Assembly: GCA_902812445.1 (NCBI GenBank)
Contig: CADDZF010000016.1
Span: forward strand, 1 to 32,923
Direction: 5' to 3'
Source: Methylococcaceae bacterium
Lineage (GTDB): Bacteria > Pseudomonadota > Gammaproteobacteria > Methylococcales > Methylococcaceae
Length of the DNA stretch: 32,923 nt
Part shown: positions 17,301-26,657 of the stretch, one piece after another
How the letters are laid out: each line of letters opens with the position of its first letter
Numbering within the stretch: position 1 is the first letter of the stretch
The notes under the pieces: generated by a model
The model's database searches: none
What the model saw: the letters and a program-made list of their open reading frames with translations, nothing else
Told to the model about the DNA's origin: nothing
Made by a program: the position numbers and the translations under genes

Positions 17301-17375
17301 TCAGCGGTTGTAGATATACATTGTGACTTCGAAACCGAAGCGAAGGTCAGTGTAACTTGGTTTTTCCCATCTCAT
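17301..17375 (-). CDS. pqqA: PQQ precursor peptide PqqA
   Basis: A 24-codon gene on the minus strand, 103 nt before pqqB, encodes a peptide beginning [14 protein letters not shown] and ending [10 protein letters not shown]. Glu16 and Tyr20 sit in the invariant E-x3-Y arrangement whose side chains PqqE joins to build the PQQ skeleton. The length and the FGFEVTMY core match the family. A GAGG sequence lies about 9 nt before the ATG. It is too short for ordinary gene finders. It is the first gene of the pqqABCDE operon and is followed by a strong palindrome that may uncouple its level from pqqB-E. Confidence 0.96.
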   Translation of the reverse strand: MRWEKPSYTDLRFGFEVTMYIYNR

Positions 17376-17537
17376 GTCTGATTACCTCAAAGTAAAGATT
17401 AATTCCGCTTGCATAACTACCTAACAAGCAAGGCACAATAGTCTACGTCGCCAAGCCGTGGAAGGCAACAGCGGTAAATCGGGCGGCGAGTTCAGTTTAA
17501 AAAGCAAAGCGCTTGCCCGGCTGAACCCAACCGAATC

Positions 17538-18284
17538 TCAATGGCCCGAACACGTCGGACACTTTGGATTCTTGCGCAGAATCACGCTGTGCCATTCCAT
17601 GGTAAGCGCATCCAGCAACAATAATCGTTGCCGCAGTGGTTTGCCGATATCGAGAATGACCTTGATCGCCTCCAGCGCCTGCATACTGCCGATAATGCCG
17701 GGCAGCGGAGCAATGACACCGGTCTGAGCGCAGTTTTCCATCACTTCGCCGCGATCCAGATAAAGGCAGTTGTAACACGGGCTGTCCTCGATGGCGGGCG
17801 TAAACACGGCCATTTGCCCCTCAAAGCGAATGACCGCGCCCGTGATGAGCGGCGTTCCGCGTTTGACCGAAGCGGCGTTGATGGCAAAGCGGGTCGTGAA
17901 ATTATCCGAGCAATCGAGCACGACATCCGCTTCCCCGACCGCCTGCTCGAGCTCCGTTTGCTCAAGCCGCGCGCAGGCGGCGGTTACCTGAATGTCCGGA
18001 TTGAGCCTTTCCAGCGCATGTTTCGCCGAGACCGCTTTGGCCCGGCCCAGATCTTCGGTACGGTGAATGATCTGACGCTGCAGGTTGGATAGGTCGACCG
18101 CATCGTCGTCATTCAACACGAGATGTCCCACACCCGCCGCCGCTAGATACATCGCGGCAGGCGATCCCAGGCCGCCCAGGCCGATAATGAGGGCACGTGC
18201 CGCCAGCAGCCGTTGCTGGCCCTGAACGTCGATCTGGGGCAGGAATAGCTGTCGGCTGTAACGCAAGAGTTGATCGTCTTCCAT
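17538..18284 (-). CDS. moeB: HesA/MoeB/ThiF-type adenylyltransferase, probably MoeB
   Basis: This 248-aa E1-like enzyme adenylates the C-terminal Gly of a ubiquitin-like sulfur carrier. Throughout its length it closely resembles E. coli MoeB (molybdopterin-synthase adenylyltransferase). It has RYSRQLFLPQID, the ATP loop GLGGLG (35-40), DLSNLQRQ with Arg70, and LDCSDN with Asp127. The zinc cysteines are C170/C173 and C242/C245, and Cys185 lies in the NCAQTGVIAPL segment. ThiF is a close relative and some bacteria use one enzyme for both pathways, so the partner (MoaD or ThiS) is not certain. It is on the same strand as the pqq operon, 162 nt upstream of pqqA, and divergent from groES. Confidence 0.88.
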   Translation of the reverse strand: MEDDQLLRYSRQLFLPQIDVQGQQRLLAARALIIGLGGLGSPAAMYLAAAGVGHLVLNDDDAVDLSNLQRQIIHRTEDLGRAKAVSAKHALERLNPDIQVTAACARLEQTELEQAVGEADVVLDCSDNFTTRFAINAASVKRGTPLITGAVIRFEGQMAVFTPAIEDSPCYNCLYLDRGEVMENCAQTGVIAPLPGIIGSMQALEAIKVILDIGKPLRQRLLLLDALTMEWHSVILRKNPKCPTCSGH

Positions 18285-18361
18285 GATCAGGAACTGACGG
18301 AACCGATGGTCATCGAGTGAAAAGCCGGTGCACCTGCAATATTAAACTTTTGTAAAAAACG

Positions 18362-18390
18362 TTGACAACAAAAAAAAGGCGGCTGTATTA
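18362..18390 (+). promoter_or_regulatory. Sigma-70-type promoter of groESL
   Basis: A perfect TTGACA (18362-18367) is followed after 17 nt by TATTAT (18385-18390). The final T of the -10 box is the first base of the CIRCE element, so a bound HrcA repressor would cover the initiation site. The leader to the groES ATG would be about 85 nt. No separate sigma-32 promoter was recognised. Confidence 0.9.
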
Positions 18391-18416
18391 TTGGCACTCA
18401 ATGTCTGTGAGTGCTA
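18390..18416. promoter_or_regulatory. CIRCE operator (HrcA-binding inverted repeat)
   Basis: TTGGCACTC, a 9-nt spacer and GAGTGCTAA match the CIRCE consensus (TTAGCACTC-N9-GAGTGCTAA) except for one base in the left arm. CIRCE is the binding site of HrcA, which represses groESL and is kept active by GroEL. The operator starts on the last base of the -10 box. hrcA itself is not in the window. Confidence 0.96.
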
Positions 18417-18480
18417 ATAATAGCCGATTCGCTGCAGCGCAGGCATCATGTAACTTAAACAGGCTTTAGAGGAGATTTTG

Positions 18481-18771
18481 ATGAAGATTCGTCCTTTACA
18501 CGACAGAGTAATCGTAAAACGGCTAGAAGAGGAACGCACCACAGCCGCTGGTATCGTCATTCCCGATACCGCCGCTGAAAAGCCGATGCGCGGCGAAGTG
18601 TTGGCCGTAGGCAAGGGCAAAGTGCTGGAGAACGGTCAAACGCGCGCGCTAGATGTCAGAGTCGGCGACAAAGTGCTGTTCGGCAAATACTCGGGAACCG
18701 AAGTCAAGATGGATGGCCAGGAAATCGTCGTCATGCGCGAAGAAGATATCATGGCCGTGCTCGAAGGCTAG
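18481..18771 (+). CDS. groES: Co-chaperonin GroES (Hsp10)
   Basis: This 96-aa protein is a heptameric lid for the GroEL cage. The start [20 protein letters not shown] is canonical, and the mobile loop [20 protein letters not shown] (residues 20-39) contains the GroEL-contacting IVI. The C-terminal part has the typical [10 protein letters not shown] and ends DIMAVLEG. The ATG at 18481 is preferred to the adjacent upstream TTG because GAGGAGA lies 5 nt before that TTG and the family begins with MKIRPL. It is the first gene of a two-gene operon under the TTGACA/TATTAT promoter and CIRCE. Confidence 0.98.
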   Translation: MKIRPLHDRVIVKRLEEERTTAAGIVIPDTAAEKPMRGEVLAVGKGKVLENGQTRALDVRVGDKVLFGKYSGTEVKMDGQEIVVMREEDIMAVLEG

Positions 18772-18819
18772 TCGTTCATCGTCAAAGCCCAAAAAATCCA
18801 TAAAACATCAAGTAGGTAA

Positions 18820-20469
<1,650 letters not shown>

Positions 20470-20538
20470 GGCCTTCGTTCCAACCGAAAGGTCGCTGTCG
20501 GCAAGACTCGCTCCACGCCTGACAGCGAATGCTCTAGC

Positions 20539-20567
20539 AAAAAGGGCCGCCTCGCGGCCCTTTTTTT
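20539..20567 (+). terminator. Rho-independent terminator of groESL
   Basis: GGGCCGC, loop CTC and GCGGCCC form a 7-bp GC stem flanked by AAAAA upstream and TTTTTTT downstream, so the A and U runs can extend the stem. It begins 70 nt after the groEL stop. The flanking A-run means it could also act on the opposite strand. Confidence 0.93.
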
Positions 20568-20657
20568 ATGCTCGCCGTTGTTTGCCCAGCATATTGAATC
20601 TCTCTTGTTTTGACTGCGCTGTATAATCCTCGGCTCGGTGTTGATTCCTCCACGATC

Positions 20658-21545
20658 ATGATCTCATTACGTCCCGGACAGGATTATCGCTCGAAATCCC
20701 CTCAACGCCTGCAGGACGACATCGTCAGGTATTACGATGAATGCTATTGGGATTACCGGACATCCTGGCTGAACGGCGAAAATCTCGCCATCCACTATGG
20801 CTACTGGGACGAACGTACCCGGAACCACAGCGACTCCTTGTTGAATTTGAATAGAGTGTTGGCGGAGACGGCGCGTATACGCTCCGGTGAAAGGGTGCTG
20901 GACGCCGGCTGCGGCATCGGCGGCAGTTCGATCTGGCTGGCGCGACATCATCAGGCCCGGGTCACCGGCATTACGCTCAGCCAACCGCAGGTGATTCAGG
21001 CCCGCAACAACGCAGAAAGACACGGGGTCGACGCGCGGGTCGACTTCCAACAAGCCGATTTTTGCGCCGCGCCGTTTGCAGATGCATCCTTCGACGTGAT
21101 CTGGGGCATCGAAAGCATCTGTCACGCGCTGGACAAACGAGCGTTCGTCCGCGAGGCGTACCGCCTGCTGCGGGGAGGCGGGCGCCTGGTGTGCTCGGAC
21201 GGCTACGCCAAACGCCGCCTATTTACCGAAGCCGAGTGGCGCCTCGTCCGTACCTGCCTGGATGGCTGGGAAATCCCCAACCTCGCGACGCCGGAAGAGT
21301 TCAGCGCCGATCTGGCGACGAGCGGGTTTCAGGACATCCGCTTTGCCGAGGTGACGGCGAACATCCTGCCGTCGGCGAGACGCCTGCGCCGAATCGCATT
21401 ATTCACCTATCCGATGCAGCAAATCATGGTCTGGCTAAGGCTCAGAACGCCCGCCCAGAGCGGCAATTTCTACACCGCCTTGAATCAATATCGCATCTTC
21501 AGCGAGGGCTTGGCTTGCTACGGCGTGTTCTGCGCCGTCAAATAG
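20658..21545 (+). CDS. Class I SAM-dependent methyltransferase, sterol/tocopherol methyltransferase-like
   Basis: This 295-aa protein has a complete class I methyltransferase core. Motif I is VLDAGCGIGGSSIWLA. The acidic loop lies after VTGITLSQPQ, motif post-I is DFQQADFCAAPF, and the FDVIWGIESICHA and LLRGGGRLVCSDGYAKR segments follow. The sequence before motif I (AIHYGYWDE) and the GIESICH segment resemble gamma-tocopherol and sterol C-methyltransferase relatives acting on lipophilic small molecules; the actual substrate is unknown. The start is uncertain. The ATG at 20658 has no Shine-Dalgarno sequence, and the frame is open to a TTG at 20610. A TATAAT at 20622-20627 suggests a promoter there, but without a well-spaced -35 box. 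It stands alone after the groESL terminator and converges with the metalloprotease gene. Confidence 0.82.
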   Translation: MISLRPGQDYRSKSPQRLQDDIVRYYDECYWDYRTSWLNGENLAIHYGYWDERTRNHSDSLLNLNRVLAETARIRSGERVLDAGCGIGGSSIWLARHHQARVTGITLSQPQVIQARNNAERHGVDARVDFQQADFCAAPFADASFDVIWGIESICHALDKRAFVREAYRLLRGGGRLVCSDGYAKRRLFTEAEWRLVRTCLDGWEIPNLATPEEFSADLATSGFQDIRFAEVTANILPSARRLRRIALFTYPMQQIMVWLRLRTPAQSGNFYTALNQYRIFSEGLACYGVFCAVK

Positions 21546-21599
21546 CGCCGGTTAGCGGTGCCAGCGCCTCCTTCGGGGAGGAAAAAGCCGCCGGCTCGA

Positions 21600-23540
21600 T
21601 TATGCCGGCCGGCGATGGTGGACCAGCCGGAATAGCTGAAGCCTTGGCCGATAGGTCGCGTCCTCCAGCTGCCAGTAGCGCCGGCCTTCGGCACTGGCCA
21701 TATAGGCACCCTGGCGCTGCAGTCGATGCTTATCGTTGATTCGCTTGCGAATGACGTAACGCACCTCTCCATCCGGGCCGAGGATCACCGTGGCGCCGCC
21801 ATAAAAGCCAAACGCTAGCTTGCCGCCCGCACTGCGCACGATCCTGCGTTGAATCACTTCCGCCACCAGGTCGAACACGATCTGCCCATTGGGACCGACT
21901 CGGCGTGAGGCGCGGATCGATTCCACCTGCGGCCGCTCGATCGTATCCGTGCCGGCAGCAGTATGCGGATGCGCCAGACCGAATTCGGCCAGAAACTCCG
22001 GGCGCGTAACCAGGCGACCGAGTGCGCGCGCCTGACGACACAGTTCCTCCGCCCCTGCCGCGCGCCCCGGATCGCCCTCGAACTTCAGGCTGGCGAAGCT
22101 CAGCTCCGTGACAGGGTGAACCGGGGTTTGCGGCGGCTGCCAGAGCAATTCGTCGACTGAAAGACTTTCAACACCCCGCGGGTAGATGCGCCGGCGCCGG
22201 AACGCATCGATCCAGGCTCCACGATAGTCCCAGGGATCGTCCGGAACCAGGTCGAAGTCGGCGGTGATGACAGCGCGCAAGAATTCTCCCAGTTCCAGGT
22301 CGACGGGCGGGCAGTAGTCGATCGCCCGAATGCAGATATTGAGGAACTGGCTTGCGATCTTGCTGGCCTCGCTGGCCAAAATCTCCTGCAGATCGGCGGG
22401 GAGCGCTCCCGCCGCCAGGACCCCTGAGCCGCTGGTTGCAAGCCTCAGGTAGCGCTCCGTTCGGCGCTGGTACACCGTCGTGAAGGCCTCGAAGACGCCC
22501 CGCACCAGAACCATCCCCAGGTCGTGCGGCTCGAGTGAGGCATCGTAAAACGTCGGTGTATCGGCCGCTTCCTTGACGTCGATCGCCGTGCGCAATGCTC
22601 CTTCGGAGCCGGTCGTCTGACCGAATTGCCGCGCGATGTCGGTCAGCAAGCCGGCATCGAGGAGATTGCCGCGGGACTTCCGCATGGCGCTCAGCACCAC
22701 ATTGGGATAACTGAAGCGCTGCAAGATGGCGATCAGGTCGGCGAAACCTTCGTGGAAAGCCAATACATCGGGCCCGCTGGGATAGGCGAAGCGGGCGCGC
22801 AGCCCATCCAGCAGGGCGTGGGTCATTTCATGGACGATGATATCGTGGGAGAGGCAGGTATAGATGGTCCCGCCGGGAATATTTGGACCGGCGACCACGT
22901 TCCCGGCCTTGAAGTAGCCGAAGCAGATCTCGCCGCGCTGCTTGTCGTAATAAGCGTTGCGGTCTTCCAGGGCGCGCGGGCGCAGTATCAGCCGCGTGGT
23001 TTCCGCGCCGGCTGTGGGCTCGCGATCGAATCCCCAGGCGATATGGCGCCCGAGCGCTTTTTGAAAACTGAAACATATGTTGCTGGCAACGGCGTAGACC
23101 ATCTGTTGCTGGAACTCGGGGTCCGACGGTGAAGGAGCGCGCCCGCTGAGCAGCAGAATGGTTTTGTCTTCCAGGTCCACCAGCCGTCTGGTCTCTTTCG
23201 GGCCACTATCGCAGCCCTTGATCTCCAGCAGAGAGCCGAGCGGTCCTGGCTCCAGAGGTTCATATGGAACGTTTACCACGTTGACCGCGCCCTCGAGACG
23301 CGGTGCGGTAGGATCCAGGGTGTAGATGCGCAGCGGACGGTAGATCGGGTCCTTGGGTCTGCGCTCGTAAGGATGGGTACGCGTGGCCCGCAGCACACCC
23401 GGCCCGATCGCGAAATCGCGTTCCTCGGCCGCGCAGCGAGCCGGCTGGCCGGGAAAGGCCGCCGGCGTCCCGCCTCGCCGGGTCTGCGCTTCGGCCGTGG
23501 TGGCTTCGGCAGTCGAGGGAGGCGGCTGTTCGGGCTGCAT
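21600..23540 (-). CDS. Gluzincin (thermolysin-like) metalloprotease without signal peptide
   Basis: This 646-aa protein has a zinc-protease core. HEMTH supplies ligands H237 and H241 and the catalytic Glu238, and HEGFAD gives the third ligand E264, 23 residues after the second His. EPHDLGMVLVRGVFEAF provides His339, placed like the transition-state His of thermolysin-type enzymes. Around these lie ICFGYFKAG and a helical C-terminal half; the last 80 residues look like a separate beta-rich module. The N-terminal 40 residues are Pro/Ala/Thr-rich with no signal peptide or membrane helix, and no cleavable propeptide is evident. This suggests an intracellular or non-classically secreted protease. 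It begins 57 nt after the metacaspase-fusion gene on the same strand, so the two are probably co-expressed. Exact family and substrate are unknown; M4/M36-related clans are the closest fit. Confidence 0.85.
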   Translation of the reverse strand: MQPEQPPPSTAEATTAEAQTRRGGTPAAFPGQPARCAAEERDFAIGPGVLRATRTHPYERRPKDPIYRPLRIYTLDPTAPRLEGAVNVVNVPYEPLEPGPLGSLLEIKGCDSGPKETRRLVDLEDKTILLLSGRAPSPSDPEFQQQMVYAVASNICFSFQKALGRHIAWGFDREPTAGAETTRLILRPRALEDRNAYYDKQRGEICFGYFKAGNVVAGPNIPGGTIYTCLSHDIIVHEMTHALLDGLRARFAYPSGPDVLAFHEGFADLIAILQRFSYPNVVLSAMRKSRGNLLDAGLLTDIARQFGQTTGSEGALRTAIDVKEAADTPTFYDASLEPHDLGMVLVRGVFEAFTTVYQRRTERYLRLATSGSGVLAAGALPADLQEILASEASKIASQFLNICIRAIDYCPPVDLELGEFLRAVITADFDLVPDDPWDYRGAWIDAFRRRRIYPRGVESLSVDELLWQPPQTPVHPVTELSFASLKFEGDPGRAAGAEELCRQARALGRLVTRPEFLAEFGLAHPHTAAGTDTIERPQVESIRASRRVGPNGQIVFDLVAEVIQRRIVRSAGGKLAFGFYGGATVILGPDGEVRYVIRKRINDKHRLQRQGAYMASAEGRRYWQLEDATYRPRLQLFRLVHHRRPA

Positions 23541-23597
23541 GACTATCCGGGTCTCATCGCCTCAGGAGGCCATCGTCGCGCTGGCGGGGCCGCCGCA

Positions 23598-26519
23598 TCA
23601 CGCAGGGCGCCGATCGAGGGCGGAAGCCATAGCGCGCAGCAGCTCCGCTGTAGATTCCCGCACCGCGCCACTCGAAGCGCCCCGGCCAGCGGTCGCGGCA
23701 AGCCCTGCTTCGGCCCCGATCGGCACCAGAAAAGGCCGTTGTCGAGCCGCATCGGCGCAATAGAGTCCGGGATGCTGGCGCGGCAGCTTGCCGAACGCTT
23801 CGCGGACCCGCTCCAGAAATTCGGCATTGCTCACGCCGGTCAGTCCCTCGCGCAGCAGCCGCGTGGCCCGCACGGTGAAATCACCCTGGCCGCCGCTTTC
23901 CCAGGCCACTTCGCTGGACAGCGCCGCGGCGAACAGCACCTCCTTCATCAGGTTCGGCCCGCCCATGCCGAGAGCCCGGCCCAGGCCGCGCGTCGTACGG
24001 AAACGGCGGTGCGCATCGATCAGCTCGGGCGTGGCCATGATGAATCGCGGCCGCTCATCGGGACCTGCCTGATCCGCGCCGGGTGCAAGCCCGGCGACGA
24101 AGCGGGTGATCGTGCCGGAGTGACAGCAGTCGATAAAGCAGGTGACGTTCACCCCTTCTGGAATGCGGTCGAAGACTTCGCCGATGTCATCATCAATGAG
24201 AAAATGGCCTTCGGCGAAATCGTACGGACAAATGGCCTCATCCCGGCCGGGGGTATCGCCACCTGCCTCATCGCCATTGACGTCGGGCAGTGTCGTGCCG
24301 TGCCCCGAGTACTGGAACACGATAATATCACCCGCGCGGGTCGACCCTACCAACTGGGAAAGCTGGTCCAGGATGGCATTGTAATTGGCCTGCTCATCGA
24401 GGAGCAGGGTGGGTTGCTCGAAACCCAATCCCACCAGGCTCGCCGCCCAGCTTCGGGCATCGACCACGCACCCGTAGAGCGGCGCGGTCGGGTAGCGGTT
24501 GATGCCCACACATAGCGCGCGCTTGCGTCCCGCGACGGGAGCCTCCGCCGGGAGCGTGGGAGCGGCCGCTGCGGCACTCGGTTGCGGGGCTTGAGGTTGT
24601 GGCGGCGCCCGGAAGAATCCGACCAGCTCATCGGGAATGTCGACCTGGTTCGACCAGGAATACAGATCGCGGCCTCCGCGCTCGGATTCCGTGTAGGGCA
24701 CAATGGGGTCATTGTCGTCGGCGCCCAGGATTCGGCGGAGGGCGCTGTGCAGGGTGGGCGCGTCATCGTCGAATCCGCCGTGGCTGGTGGAGGCGCTGGC
24801 GCTGCGACCGGAGGTCGTCGGGGTCACCGCCCAGACCACTTCGCCCGCCCGTGCCGCGCCGCCCGACCCAGCGGTCAGCCCGAACAACTGCTTCAGCTCT
24901 GGATCGGAGCGAAGGCTGATCTCCAGCCCGAGCAGCGCGGTCCGAGGCTCCGGCTCGAGCGCGTAATAGATCAGATAAAGCAGGGATTTGTGATAAATAT
25001 TGGCGCACTGACCGTCGAGCTCCAGGTCTTTTTTCAGGGTGAACAGGGTCAGCTGCTCGATCCCCTTGCCGATGTGCGGGGCAAGCAGGGAATGGAAGGT
25101 ATCCGCCCGCAAGGCAGGGGCGAGAAAGTGCCCCGTGCGGAAGGGCGGCACGCCGAGTGCCAGCGCCGCGTTCACAAAGTGGGCATGAAAAACGGCGCCG
25201 GCGCTGTGGCCGATGGCGTGCAATTCCACGCTATCGCGATGCGTCTCGCAGAACGCCTGCAGTTTTTCAGCGACATAGCGGGCTCCGCCGTCGGCAGCGC
25301 TCGCCAGCTCGGCGCTGTACTTCATTCCCGACCAGATCCTTGGCCCTTGCAGCGAGCGCGCCACGGTTTCGATCACAGGGTCGGTAGTCCAATCCCACAA
25401 GTCTCGCGGGGCCACCCGGCGCACCGCCTCGCGGCTGCTTTCGAGCAGTTGCCGGATGGTCTCGAAGAAACCCGTTTCCCAGATGAAATAAATCGGATAG
25501 ATCCCATTCCTCCGCCACCACTGGATGTGCTTGCGGGCAATGGCGAGCCCATTCTCTTCGGAAACCAGACCGCCATGCGCGTAGAAAAGGATTCGTAGCG
25601 GTTCCCCCCGTGCCTTGGCGCTCGCGAGCTCCCGTTCCAGATGCTGCTCGAACATCGCGTCCACGTCCTCCCGTGTAGTTGCAAAGCGGCCTTCCGAAGA
25701 GAAGCGGCCTTGGTTCAGGTTGACGATGTGCGGCCGCAGTTCCGCCAACGCCTCCGGCGGCAGTTCGGCGCGCGGGCTATCAACTCCTCCGCGCCCGCCG
25801 GCAGCGCCGGCAAACAGCATGTCCAGCTCGCGCGCCGTCATGGCGTCCTCGCGCGGCTCGGCGTCCGCCGGATCAGTACGGCCCACATCCCGGCTGGCCG
25901 CTTCAACGAGGCGCCGCAGCCGGTCCTGGAAACCGGGCTCCGGGCTTTCCTTGCCCATTGCTTCGGCCTCGGCGCCGATGGCGAGGTCCTCTATATCGAG
26001 CGTGCCGTGCAACGCTTGCACCTCGTCCACTACCTGCTGGAAATCGATGGCACCGCCCGGGCAGGAGCTGGACGACATTTGACGGTGGAAGCACAGACTT
26101 CCCGGCGGCAGGCCGAACCGTTTCTGCAGCAGGACGATGACCCGCAGTGCGGCATCCCGCTGAGCGCCTTCGAAGCGATCACGCCCCTGATCGAAGTCGC
26201 CGATCAGCGTGAGCATGAACGGGCCTGCCGTGCGGTTTCCATTGTGTCCGGCGGCGCTGCAGGGCGGCAGATTCCAGTTCCGCCCGCTCCATAGCGTTCC
26301 ATCCGGGGCGATGGTGAGGTGCTGTGCGAGATCGCTCCAGCCGTTCGTCTGGGTGTCAAACCGCCACATGGCGATGAGACTGTCCTGTCCCCGGAACTGA
26401 CTGTGATCCGGACGCCAGCTATGGTGCAGGTGTACGGCGTTGATTTTGCGGGTGAAAGGGAATTCCTGCAGCAGGGCAGCGAATTCGTCCAGGGTGAATT
26501 GATGGAATGGCGCCGGCAT
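23598..26519 (-). CDS. Three-domain fusion: PGRP/amidase-like, alpha/beta-hydrolase and metacaspase (peptidase C14)
   Basis: This 973-aa protein has no signal peptide or membrane helix. Residues about 20-160 form an N-acetylmuramoyl-L-alanine amidase/PGRP-like domain. Likely zinc ligands are His33 (LHHSW), His145 and Cys153, the last two 8 apart as in T7 lysozyme. The usual catalytic Tyr of the GYH motif is Gln66 (LAQHLTIAPDG). Residues about 300-520 resemble an alpha/beta hydrolase: HGG at 315-317 as oxyanion loop and GHSAG at 437-441 with nucleophile Ser439. A Pro/Ala linker (639-662) leads to a caspase-like domain (664-925) with ALCVGINRYP, the dyad His740 in YSGHG and Cys799 in DCCHSG, and acidic GDEAGGD and DEAICPYDF segments. 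The ATG has GAGGAG upstream. It precedes the metalloprotease gene. Each domain is recognisable, but the role of the combination is unknown; sensor-plus-effector proteolysis is inferred. Confidence 0.88.
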   Translation of the reverse strand: MPAPFHQFTLDEFAALLQEFPFTRKINAVHLHHSWRPDHSQFRGQDSLIAMWRFDTQTNGWSDLAQHLTIAPDGTLWSGRNWNLPPCSAAGHNGNRTAGPFMLTLIGDFDQGRDRFEGAQRDAALRVIVLLQKRFGLPPGSLCFHRQMSSSSCPGGAIDFQQVVDEVQALHGTLDIEDLAIGAEAEAMGKESPEPGFQDRLRRLVEAASRDVGRTDPADAEPREDAMTARELDMLFAGAAGGRGGVDSPRAELPPEALAELRPHIVNLNQGRFSSEGRFATTREDVDAMFEQHLERELASAKARGEPLRILFYAHGGLVSEENGLAIARKHIQWWRRNGIYPIYFIWETGFFETIRQLLESSREAVRRVAPRDLWDWTTDPVIETVARSLQGPRIWSGMKYSAELASAADGGARYVAEKLQAFCETHRDSVELHAIGHSAGAVFHAHFVNAALALGVPPFRTGHFLAPALRADTFHSLLAPHIGKGIEQLTLFTLKKDLELDGQCANIYHKSLLYLIYYALEPEPRTALLGLEISLRSDPELKQLFGLTAGSGGAARAGEVVWAVTPTTSGRSASASTSHGGFDDDAPTLHSALRRILGADDNDPIVPYTESERGGRDLYSWSNQVDIPDELVGFFRAPPQPQAPQPSAAAAAPTLPAEAPVAGRKRALCVGINRYPTAPLYGCVVDARSWAASLVGLGFEQPTLLLDEQANYNAILDQLSQLVGSTRAGDIIVFQYSGHGTTLPDVNGDEAGGDTPGRDEAICPYDFAEGHFLIDDDIGEVFDRIPEGVNVTCFIDCCHSGTITRFVAGLAPGADQAGPDERPRFIMATPELIDAHRRFRTTRGLGRALGMGGPNLMKEVLFAAALSSEVAWESGGQGDFTVRATRLLREGLTGVSNAEFLERVREAFGKLPRQHPGLYCADAARQRPFLVPIGAEAGLAATAGRGASSGAVRESTAELLRAMASALDRRPA

Positions 26520-26567
26520 GGAAGGCTCCTCATGATAGTTTATGGACGCGGCGGAATTGGCGGCCGC

Positions 26568-26591
26568 ATCGCGTGATTGGGGTGACGCGAT
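26568..26591. repeat. Inverted repeat upstream of the metacaspase-fusion gene
   Basis: ATCGCGT (26568-26574), a 10-nt spacer and ACGCGAT (26585-26591) form a perfect 7-bp inverted repeat. It lies in the 138-nt gap between the second cytochrome gene and the fusion gene, about 50 nt before the fusion ATG. It has no T-run, so it is not a standard terminator; an operator is possible. It is short enough to be chance. Confidence 0.3.
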
Positions 26592-26657
26592 CCGGCGGCT
26601 TTGCCATCGCTCCGCAAGGTAGCGCGTTTCGGGTTCGCGGCCCGCATGGCTAAGAGT

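Noticed and set aside
17376-17537. Promoter for pqqA in the 162-nt upstream gap
   Set aside because: Several poor -35/-10 pairs can be drawn (for example TTGTTA with AATTAA) but none stands out, so none was annotated.
21567-21581. CCTCC/GGAGG hairpin between convergent methyltransferase and metalloprotease genes as a bidirectional terminator
   Set aside because: The stem is only 5 bp, and the A-run follows it on the plus strand, so neither transcript gets a U-tail after the stem.
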